The notes beneath the pieces are model-generated. The model worked only from the letters and a program-made list of their open reading frames with translations. It had not been told where the DNA came from and made no database searches. A program made the position numbers and the translations under genes. This document shows positions 1-9,021 of a stretch of 21,498 nt of DNA, one piece after another. Positions within the stretch are counted from its first letter, which is position 1. Each line of letters opens with the position of its first letter. Source of the DNA: Didymodactylos carnosus (lineage: Eukaryota > Rotifera > Eurotatoria > Philodinida > Philodinidae); the NCBI GenBank assembly GCA_905250885.1, contig CAJNOQ010003080.1, forward strand, positions 1 through 21,498, in the 5' to 3' direction.

Positions 1-203
1 CAGCATTCGATAAGAGCTATGTCCACACAAAATTAGAAGTCTCTAGCTATCATGGTTCTTGAGTTACAAGGGGGGTCGGTACTTTTGACAAGTACTGTAT
101 ATTACCATCAAGCAAATAAAAAAATGACATGTTTAACAAGATTTTGCATCACTCATAAATTTTTTGAACTGTACGGTTTCTTTGTTAAGCTAAATCAATG
201 TAA

Positions 204-485
204 ATCGGATGGCGTAAATCAGTTGCAGCACATCTTCACTCGTTTGCGCCAGCCATCATTGTTTCGCATAATGCGTCGGCACAAGTACAGAAGTTTTCAG
301 AAGAGCTAGTTAAAAATATTCTTCTAATAACTGATTCTAATTTGTAATCTCGAAAAAGTTTACCCGATCAGGCTGTCATACAACTCATTCACAACCGAAA
401 AGAAACAATTCATTCAGCCATTCTTTCAGATAAATCTATCTATATTTCTAAAAATGTCGAGGTAGAGCTAGACACTTTGCTGATT
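204..485 (+). pseudogene. possible decayed exon, unrecognised protein
   Basis: One frame stays open from 204 to 344, meets TAA at 345-347, then continues in the same frame to TAG at 486-488. The two halves (about 47 and 46 codons) have protein-like composition, with stretches such as SFAPAIIVSHNASAQ and LPDQAVIQLIHNRKE. No ATG opens the frame and no good donor/acceptor pair removes the stop. I do not recognise the family. It could be the remnant of a gene or transposase, or chance. The rest of 1-830 shows nothing else. Confidence 0.2.
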
Positions 486-835
486 TAGCATACTCTCTTT
501 TTTATTAGAATGAAGATGAACTTTTTAGATGAAAAGTGTCTACTATGTCTTTTATTTTTTGTGAACCATGGATAGAACATCAAATCTATTTTGCGCTTTC
601 TTTAGGTGAGGGTGATAATATATCAAGCGATAGAATATTAAAACTCTATCATTATAAAAAATTGGTAGTTTTGTCAGAATTAAATAGTGAATTATAGAGT
701 TCGAATTATCGAGAATTATCACTACAAGAAAGCATAGTTGCGACTGAAGTGTCGTATATCTAGCTCGAATTCTTTGAATGCTAACTGATTTTTATATGGA
801 AGTTTATCCTTCGACAAAAGTCTAAAGCTCGTGTA

Positions 836-1133
836 AAGAGGTGGACACATTAGAAGACCCTCCTAGAATAGAGGACTCCCCTAGAATAGAAGACCCCCCT
901 TAACAAAGGTTGATTTTTTGAGAATTTTTGCAAACATTTTTACTTTTGCATTTTGAATATGCATCTCTGTAGCTGAAGCACAAAAATATTTTTCTTTCTC
1001 TGAACGAAACAAAATGTCGTCAAATACAGCAGTTTTGAACAGCGTGTTTTATTGCTAAGGGTGCCGAAAAATATGCCTTTTTTTAAGGGACACAATAGAA
1101 GACCCCCCGGGTCTTTTAATGCGTCCACCCCTT
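836..1133. mobile_element. 298-bp TIR element flanked by TA (MITE-like)
   Basis: The ends are inverted repeats of 24 bp: AAGAGGTGGACACATTAG at the left against AAGGGGTGGACGCATTAA as the reverse complement of the right end, 3 mismatches in the full 24. Both sides are flanked by TA (834-835 and 1134-1135), the target duplication of the Tc1/mariner/pogo group. Just inside the left end lie short tandem repeats of the type CTAGAATAGAAGACCCCCC (about 852-900), and one more copy sits near the right end (1090-1108). No transposase is encoded; small open frames here are incidental. It is a non-autonomous element; superfamily assignment is inference from the TA alone. Confidence 0.6.
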
Positions 1134-1544
1134 TAGTCAAGGATAACTTTGGCACTTTTCGAATATCACGATTTGATTTTATCATAATTAACTATTATTC
1201 ACTAGAGTTTTATGTAGATAAGGCATGTGGTCATAGACATGAGACTCATGTATAGATAGATAATCCTTGTCCAATAAACTGGCGACTTATCAAGTACATT
1301 TAAGCAGTAAGAGAAAGAAAACGCGTTATATAAAGTCTTTATTTCACAACTAAATTGCGACTATAGATTTCATAAAAATTTTACTTGAATATCAGTATGA
1401 AAATGATTCTGCCTTTCTAACCAGTATTTATTTAGTTCAAATTTTTCTCCTACATCTATTACTGAGTAGCGCGTGAATCTACAATGAATATTAAAATATT
1501 TTAATTCTGATAATTAATTAATTAATCAGTTTTTTCGGTTCATA

Positions 1545-2246
1545 CCCGAACTCCCCACACTTTTAATAAAAAGTGACTATATCTATATTCCAAACTCCGC
1601 ACATAATTACATAAATTCGAAATGTACGTGATCTCAATTTTCGCACACTTTTTAATTAGTAAGTAAAACATGGGCTGTAAGAATTAGAAAAATACATCGT
1701 ATATATACACTGGACATATATTCTTCAAGACTCATTTCACCCAGTTCATACACTTGTGTATTTATACACAATTTAAAATGCTTGATTCTCAGTTGATACA
1801 TGTTGTTTCTTGCTTGGCTTTTGTCTAGTTAATTCTTGTTGATATCTCGTATGTGCTAGGACTTGTTTGAATGAATTAATATCGCAGCACTACACTCCAT
1901 GTTGATACAGCGCCATGCTACTGACCCTTTTTGATTATTTCTAATATGATTTGATTACACATTTCTGATATTATTAGCTGTCCCAATTTCTCCAACAGTT
2001 TCCAAGCAATTTTTTGATTTTTAATCATTTGTCGTATCAGTCATCATTTATATTATTTACAAAGCATGTAAATTATGTTCAAATAAAGAAGCGTAGCAGT
2101 AGGTTTTCGCTGTACGGACGAAATATCACAATCAAATTAAGAATATATGATATAACGATATATTTTTCTATTTCTTACAGTCCATGTTTTAGTTGCTAGA
2201 TATAAATATAGTCACTTTTTATTAAAAGTGTGCGGAGTTCAGGAAG
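1545..2246. mobile_element. ~700-bp TIR element (MITE-like)
   Basis: The segment from about 1546 (GAACTCCCCACACTTTTAAT and onward to 1585) is repeated in inverse orientation at about 2200-2243, the right end read in reverse starting GAACTCCGCACACTTTTAAT. The match covers about 40 bp with very few differences. TA dinucleotides occur at 1543-1544 and 2247-2248 and could be a target duplication, but the outermost few bases do not align perfectly. The interior is AT-rich, holds another CTCCGCACA-type motif near 1595, and has no credible coding sequence. It is probably a non-autonomous Tc1/mariner-like element. Confidence 0.55.
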
Positions 2247-2248
2247 TA

Positions 2249-3722
2249 ACGGTTTTTTTCATTCAACAGAATCGTCATAGTTCTTAATATGTTCAATTGT
2301 AACATAATGAGATAAAGTGTTGGCAATGTCAAAGTAAGAAATGGCAATACTCTGGAGATACGCTATGATGATAAAAAAATTATTAAATTTGGTGTAGCAA
2401 TCCTTAAGAAAGGAGTTTTTCTTTTAATATCTACGCTAATTATAGGGTGTCAATGTAATGAGCGAACCTTTTTTTCTTTCGCAGAGACCTCACGCATAGT
2501 TCAGGAAAAAATATTCGACAATAGTTTGACAACACTTTTTGTAAAAAATTGATATATAGAATAATCAAATGATCGATGGCAACATCGATAGGACATGTAT
2601 AACTTGAGATTCGGTCTGCTATATTTATTTATGAAAGAAAAAAACAAACTATATGTTATCATTACTTCACAAAAACTCAATTTAATTGTGCTAGAACAAA
2701 TTGAAGAAGATATTGTACTGTGGTTGAAATATGCTTGCTCACAGTATTTTGATACTTCATACGTAAAATCCGAAAATCATTCTATTTTCCTATTCCCATT
2801 CTGACAAGTAAACTATGATTTTCTGGTGTCATAAGAATGTGCTGATGTGTAGTTAAACTGATTTATGTTGGTTTATATTCGTCTCACTAAATGTGAACAG
2901 AAATGTTCATAATATACGCAATATTATTTTTTATTTATAGTTTCTACTTTTCTTCTTCTTTTCTGTCTACTTGCTCAATCGTTCTATTTAAATGGTTCAT
3001 CGATTATATCAACTCTATTGCTTTAATTAATTATTTTTTTACTTAAAAATATTATGTCATCGACATATATTACGTATGCTTTTATTTGTATTCTGAAAGT
3101 TAGAACAGATTTATCCTTTAATATAAATAGAGCATATCATGTTACACTGGTAGTTCATTATATTTCTCCTTCTATTCTATATAGTACGAACAAAAAAAAG
3201 CGTTGAAGTTTTGCTATTGATCCGTCATTCACTCTAGACATTTTATATGTTATTGAACTCAGTCAGATATTAGAGTGAATAAAGTGTCGTGGTTAGAAAA
3301 TGATTAGATAAAATTTTTTTATTAAAATTGGAAAACAACAGTTTGTGAATATGTTCAATAAAAAGTTTTTTTCGCATATAACATTAATTAATTTATTCTG
3401 AAAAATTTTTCCTAAATGTTCATTACATTGTAGTTCCATTTCTTTTTCTTTCAGTTGAACAGCACCAAAACATATATTAACGCCAAGTATGACTGGCCTA
3501 AATCTCTGATAGAAAATAAAAAATTCTTCTTTCAAATTCTAAAACCTAGCGTTAAGACATTTAAACTGTGACTACCTTTATGCTCGATATTTATTCAAGC
3601 ATAACATTCCGTTTCTTTTTATTCTTGCGTATTTTAACAGCAATACATGCTTTAATAATCATACGGTTTTAGTAATATGTCCAGAATCAATTATTTTGTT
3701 CTGAAGAAATAATATTACTAAA
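2249..3722. other. AT-rich intergenic region
   Basis: I see no gene supported by homology, splice signals or codon composition here. A 69-codon open frame from ATG at 2595 to 2804 is the only notable one and has no recognisable motif. The last part (from about 3545) is presumably the 5' flank and leader of the Rab27-like gene. Confidence 0.4.
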
Positions 3723-4789
3723 ATGTCAATAACCGACTACTCGAATGATTCCACTAAAATGGAATCTGATTATCTTCGATTTAAATTTTTAACACTTGGT
3801 GATTCTGGTGTTGGAAAGGTGAACATAATTTTTCAGTCAATGTATAGATAGCAGTATTTATTGGACTTTGTATTATTTTTAGACTTCGTTATTGAATCGT
3901 TACGTTGCTGGAACATACAATGACAAATTGGCTCCCACTTTGGGAGTTGATATACGCGATAAATACGTTTATTACAAATCAATGTGTACAAAACCATCAA
4001 AATTATGGAAAATACATTTAGCGTTATGGTAAAGACTTTTAATATTAATTTTACAATTGAATAACTGATCGGCTAGATATAGAGAAAAGCGATGCGCTAC
4101 AGTTTCATGACAGAAAATTTTCTTATCATTCACTAGATACCGTTACATGTGACTTACTACTATTAGAACATCATTAGTCCTATGAAATAAAAACGTTTTA
4201 ATTTCGTTGGCACATCGTACTACAGTGCTCTGTTCTACCTTTTTTTAGGGATACGGCCGGTCAAGAACGTTTAGGTCTTTTCTTCTAAAGACATTCGCAC
4301 ATAGATAACTTGGGAGTTTAAGTTATTTTTATGAAGCTGACGTTAGTGGATGACACGTTTCGTTGTTTACCAAATGTATTTTTCCGTGATGCCATGGGCT
4401 TTTTACTTGTATTTGATTTAACCAATGAAGAATCATTTTTGAGTGTTCGAAATTGGATCGCTCAGTTACAACAGAATTCTTATGCAAATGAACCCGAAAT
4501 TGTTTTGGTTGGACATAAGTGCGATTTAGCCGAAAAACGTGTGATTAGTCTACAAAGTGCGAAGACATTTGCACGAGAATTGGATATTGGCTATATAGAA
4601 GCGAGTGCTCTGATGAATACGAATGTAAAAGAATCATTTGAACTTTTGTTGAATACAATAATGATCAAATTGGAAAATAGTAAGGCACAAAGGATACCAT
4701 TTCCTTCCAAAACTGAATTGATCTCAATGATGAATACAACTAATAATTCACCGGCAAATGAAAAAACAAGTGCAAAAACATGCTGTTAA
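3723..4789 (+). CDS. Rab27-like small GTPase with unusual switch II and G4 motif
   Basis: Four exons (3723-3818, 3883-4028, 4249-4274, 4347-4789) total 711 nt, 236 residues. Rab GTPases cycle between GTP and GDP on membranes; Rab27 recruits effectors for secretory-granule and lysosome-related organelle exocytosis. Visible motifs are the P-loop GDSGVGKT (26-33), switch I threonine in APTLGVD (49-55), DTAGQER (82-88) after the longer beta2-beta3 loop typical of Rab27, FFRDAMGF followed by FDLTNEESF, and a C-terminal CC for double prenylation. Two features are odd. The G4 motif reads HKCD (146-149) instead of NKxD. The best third intron (4275-4346) leaves five extra residues (89-93) between DTAGQER and FRCL; without splicing, TAA follows at 4286-4288. 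Homology places the start at 3723. It may be a divergent functional paralogue or an early pseudogene. No neighbour is related in function. Confidence 0.85.
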
Positions 4790-4825
4790 TAAATATCGCT
4801 GTCTAATTTCACCAGTGTGAATAAA
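4788..4825 (+). terminator. polyadenylation signals of the Rab27-like gene
   Basis: AATAAA occurs at 4788-4793, overlapping the stop codon, and again at 4820-4825, about 30 nt after the stop. The second is better placed. The cleavage site cannot be seen from sequence alone. Confidence 0.4.
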
Positions 4826-5916
4826 AATATGTAGATAGAAATATCGATGAAGAGAAGTGCTCCACAAATGTATAAATGGTCTATTTTTACATTCAATTAT
4901 TAGCTCTACTATTTGCCTACCTAGAGCTTTTTGACTAAAATTCATTCAAATCATGCATTGAAAGATGATGATATTGTTTTGTTGTTAAAAATTTTATTTA
5001 TAAATTAGGTGAGGTCATGAAGCCATATGAATATGCATTTTCCTTTGATTAATAAGGGTCTCTAATTTTAATTCGGTAACAAAAAGCCTGTTTATGTAAA
5101 AAACGTTTGAACAAGCAAATAAACATGATAATTCTGCTTGGTAATTCATAAAATATATTTAATTAAGGATAGTGTGTAATTATTGCACAGAATAGTTGCG
5201 AACGCTTCATGAATCAGTCAAATGCAGATTATATAGTAAAGTATTACACTGTAACTTATTAAATGTATATTTGATAAATATACACAGTCGAAACTGTTTG
5301 ACACACCTTCATCCAATAGCACCAAGATGTTTCTACGCAGATTCTCACACTCACAATAAAATCAAAACTTTGACATTTTGGATAAAATGACAAAGTCAAT
5401 AAATACCGTTCATTATCCAGATTCACTTGCTTAAAGAACATGTATAATATACGGAAACTTGTACTAGTTTTTAGCTTTACAGCTTTTACTAGTTCTCATT
5501 TTAAGCAGCCCCTGATCAATAATTTCAAACAATTTTTTTCTTATAAAGCGCTGGCTGCTTTGAAGTCTTGGCTATCAAATAACGAAAACCGCAAGTATCT
5601 ATAACTTTTCGTACTCGACTTATTCAAAAAACACTGACCAGTATTCTTTTTCAAAAGGATAATAGTTTAATGAAACCGTTATAAACGAAAATATTAGAAG
5701 TGAAAACTGAAGTAATTAAACTCAACAAAATGAGTATAAAAAAACGTAAAAAATTCACACAATTAATTAAAATATAAACATTATAAAAAAAAATCACATA
5801 AATAGAGAAAAACAAAGTGATTGGTTATAAAAAACACACATACTACAATTAAAAAAATATCACATGGACTCAAAAATATCAGTGCTCGTCCAGAAAGGTA
5901 CTTTATATAACACGAA
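4826..5916. other. AT-rich intergenic region
   Basis: No gene, RNA or repeat family could be supported. The open frames of about 60 codons on both strands between 5196 and 5441 overlap each other and show no motif. The last 250 bases are extremely A-rich and lie downstream of the membrane-protein gene on the minus strand. Confidence 0.4.
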
Positions 5917-6441
5917 CTATGAAAGATGCTCATGTAATTTTCCTTTTTCCTGATTCGATATGTGTGCTAGTAATTGTAATACGAATAAACCAGCTAATAT
6001 CCCTATAATATAGAGATGACCATATGCTATATTTATTAACAAGTCGAGTTGTTCCTGAACTTTATTTGTTTTTGCTAAATGAAAACCATTTGTTTTGACA
6101 CCAAAAGCGAATATATAAACAACTAAACAAAATAATGGTAAACTGATGATATCATAAATGGTACGCAATTGACTGTTAATCAGACGATAAGTAATAGATA
6201 AAAATCCGATAAGGATAGGTGCAAGGATAACGAGTTGTGTGTACCATGGTTGACTGAGAGCATTTCGATAATAGGCGACACATGTTTCGCGTTGTTCAGA
6301 ATTCATATAACCACCAATTAACAAATAATTATCGCAAAACATATCGATACCTAACATACCTATAAGAAACATAAATAAACGACCATAGCCAGAAGAATGA
6401 GAGAGATCTAGTAAACTCACCAAACGTAAACGAAATGACAC
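5917..6441 (-). CDS. four-TM membrane protein, possibly Shr3-like
   Basis: The open frame runs to TAG at 5917-5919 and encodes up to 174 residues. Four hydrophobic segments are clear: about 22-44, 68-86, 95-114 and 138-160, with a short charged C-terminal tail. The layout, with YYRNALSQPW before TM2, a charged loop and RTIYDIISLPLF leading into TM3, and a last helix ending LQLLAHISNQEK, resembles the fungal ER chaperone Shr3 (SHR3_chaperone family), which helps amino-acid permeases leave the ER. This is memory-based and weak. The upstream end is unresolved: the frame has no ATG before residue 24 (6370-6372), its first codon is GTG, and an in-frame TGA lies at 6451-6453. Either translation starts at Met24 or a first exon is spliced to an acceptor near 6407-6420. 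It stands alone between spacers. Confidence 0.6.
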   Translation of the reverse strand: MSFRLRLVSLLDLSHSSGYGRLFMFLIGMLGIDMFCDNYLLIGGYMNSEQRETCVAYYRNALSQPWYTQLVILAPILIGFLSITYRLINSQLRTIYDIISLPLFCLVVYIFAFGVKTNGFHLAKTNKVQEQLDLLINIAYGHLYIIGILAGLFVLQLLAHISNQEKGKLHEHLS

Positions 6442-6453
6442 ATAATGGAATCA

Positions 6454-7189
6454 TTTTAAAAATGATTAAAATGTTAATTATCTCCTCAAATTTTTCTGAA
6501 AATAATATAAATTCGGTAAAGTGTTTGTAATGAGAGTTTTTTCCAAAATGGGACTTCCCAGTTTGCTTTGCATATCAAAATGGGTTTTCTTAGTTTGTTC
6601 TGAAAAAAAGTGAGTAAAGTAGGAACAAAATTTTCTCGATTGTCTTTTAATGTCTCACAGCGCACTTTCACTTCCATAAATGTAGTCAGCTCCGTTTATC
6701 CTCTTTAAGCTAAAAATAGAGTACAAAAGACTAAAAGTTTGATTTTTTTAAGAAAGAGAAAATATCTTCACATTTATTGAGCAAAAACAAAAAAACGCGA
6801 GAAATACTAGACTAAACAAGTGTACACGGCTACAGATTTATATATGCCAAAGAAAACTACTACTATTTACATAACTCAACTGTCGTTGCGCATTTCCTCA
6901 GACGTGAGTTAAACAAAAACAAAAGTAAAAAACAAAGTAGAATGTTTTGCGTCAGAGTGAGCAATACGTGGGAATTCATTTTTCAAAGTGGGAACTCACT
7001 TTACCTTCGCCTGACCCATCAATCATTAAAAATAGTGATCCGATATAAATAACCTCCGATACATTAACCTATTATACAGTGGAATATAATGAGGTGCGAA
7101 GAAAATACGAGGTCATTAACGTTAATGAATTACGAAGAATTCTACGCTTGAAAAACAGTTCGCATAGCCGAAAATATCTTAGAACCTTT
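6454..7189. other. intergenic region upstream of the membrane-protein gene
   Basis: A 63-codon open frame on the minus strand (6486-6677) has no motif, and I could not connect it to the membrane protein because no suitable donor and acceptor keep the frame. It might hold the missing first exon. Nothing else is supported. Confidence 0.3.
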
Positions 7190-7459
7190 ACTTAAGTGAA
7201 ATTTTTCACTTAAGTAAAATATTTTCCCTAAGTGAGTTTCTCAAAAACACTTAAGTATAATTTCCTGTTTACTTAAGTGGAATTATTCACTTAAGTAAAA
7301 CTTAAGTTTTTTCGAGAAACAGGCCGCACTTAAGTTGTTTTGAGAAACAGGCCTCAGGTTAAAATATACCAGCTGGAAAAAAAGGTTGGCTTCGTTTGTT
7401 GGAATAGGCCTTGCCCAGACTACACTCTTTTCTCACTTATATTAAGTATTAACTTAAGT
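7190..7459. repeat. cluster of eight ACTTAAGT palindromes
   Basis: The 8-bp palindrome ACTTAAGT occurs exactly at 7190, 7208, 7249, 7271, 7289, 7300, 7328 and 7452. Two pairs form 26-bp near-palindromes (7190-7215 and 7271-7296) with 10-bp spacers. The phrase GAGAAACAGGCC is also repeated (7314-7325 and 7342-7353). The core (T)TAAGTG matches the known binding preference of NK-2 class homeodomain proteins, so a regulatory cluster is possible. A decayed repeat element is the alternative. Confidence 0.5.
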
Positions 7460-7477
7460 TGGAATTAACTATTTCAT

Positions 7478-7761
7478 TCATATCAATACGATTACGAGTT
7501 TCTCACTTAACTGTTGTAGTCCGGACAATGCCTTACGTCTGATTGATTGAATTCTGGAATGACTATTGGTTCGACCGTTGATAAATGGGCGTTTGTCACT
7601 ATACTCTGGAACCAAAAGGTTGCTTTGCTTCGCGTTTAATGTTACAACGTATTTTCGACTCAACTGAAACTTTTATAGGCACACCTAAAACGTAAATGTA
7701 AAGATGTCGTTACTTTGTTGTACTTATAAAACGATACTAACGGCTTCAAAGTTCCTTTCAT
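7478..7761 (-). CDS. possible small two-exon gene, unknown product
   Basis: An ATG at 7759-7761 opens a 16-codon exon (7714-7761). It is followed by a 50-bp GT-AG intron (7664-7713, acceptor TTTCAG) and a 62-codon second exon (7478-7663) ending in TGA, all in frame, giving 77 residues (begins MKGTLKPLVSFYKYNK). Intron size matches the confirmed introns nearby, and GC is somewhat higher than in the flanks. I recognise no domain; the product is basic and soluble. A donor-like GTGAGA at about 7503-7508 means more exons could follow. It could equally be chance. Confidence 0.25.
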
Positions 7762-9021
7762 CCGTTTATTTCTTAAAATAATGTTTTCTTTTACTTTCAT
7801 TTTCAGATTTCTTTTTACTACTCAATGAAATTCTTCAGTTGAACATTTTGACAAACCATAATCGATCAACCAAGAAAATTAGAATTAGTCGAACTGCGAT
7901 GTGGTGCTTAAGTAAAGAATATATCAGCATGATTTACAACGAACGAATATTAATAAGTAAGACCCGTCCAGAACATGAAGTAGTAGGATTATAGAGACAA
8001 ATTGGTAAGTATCAAAATCTTTGGAAGAAATAGTTTTGCGATACGCTGTCTGACTGAATAGAAGTTTATGAAGGATTGTCGAAATTGCGTTGCAAGGTAC
8101 ATCGTGCAGTTCTTATACAATTTTTTGTTATGATCTTTAAATGTGTTTTTTTAGACGACAAGTTTCTAGTATACATATGTATTTCAAACGGTTCTTCTTT
8201 GTGATAATTATAATTGGTTACAGACAATTTCTTCTTCTTTCAAAAAGTGAAGGGTGAGAAATGTCTAGGCATTTAAGTATCTTGAAGTGCGATTATGCTG
8301 CCGTTTTAAATAGCCTTTTTTCTTAGAATCCGATCTTTCAGGTTTCCTACATTGATAACATACAAACGCATCTTTCTAATTTCGAAGTTTTTACGCAGCA
8401 ACATCTTATGGCCCAGAAGAGTAGTGCTAATATACATCAAGTACCTAGAAATATTAACAATTCACTTTTTACGTCACTATTTGAGCGCTCTCAGTGCTGA
8501 AAGCACGCGACAGAGATTACTAGTGCCACAAAGCTGAGCGAGTCTGAGTCCGAACTGAAAGTTTTTTTCTAAAAAAACTATAACGCGAGCTTGAGCTTTA
8601 TGTACCTCAAGCTCAATCGACTCAAATTTTAAGGGTAAATGAACAGAAAATTTTGCTTTTTTCACCGTTTTTCTTCCTTGTCCTAAGTTTATATGTGAGC
8701 TATGTTTGTCTATATCATACAATTCAGCGATATACCTGCTCATTTAATATCGAGAGCATTACTCTGTAAATATTATGAAAAGTTTAAAAATCGGGACATA
8801 CCTTAATTGTAGATAAATTAGCGCCACTTAAATGCCTGATGATACAATGGTCACATAAAAAATCTATTGCGAACTACTGAACAAGAATCCGACAAAGTTC
8901 ATTATTTGATAAACACATATCCATTTTATCGTAACGAATAATATAGGAAGAAATTTGGAAATGGCATTAAAATTAATAGAACAATCAGATGTCTAATTTA
9001 AAAAATGTACTATAATCTTTG
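7762..9021. other. intergenic region with one unrecognised open frame
   Basis: An 88-codon frame with a true ATG lies on the minus strand at 8477-8743 but shows no motif. Its 3' part overlaps short repeats of the type GAGTCTGAGTC. Nothing in this stretch connects to the UAS-Josephin gene, which ends at 9022. Confidence 0.3.

Noticed and set aside
2595-2804. 69-codon open frame from a true ATG
   Set aside because: No motif, no splice partners and AT-rich codons; length is within chance for this composition.
3293-3535. 80-codon minus-strand open frame before the Rab27-like gene
   Set aside because: AT-rich codon use, no motif and no splice signals that join it to anything.
7190-7460. CRISPR-like array from regularly repeated ACTTAAGT
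   Set aside because: The unit is only 8 bp, spacing is irregular and the genome is eukaryotic.
8477-8743. 88-codon minus-strand open frame with ATG
   Set aside because: No recognisable domain, and its 3' part is built on GAGTC-type short repeats; kept only as a note.
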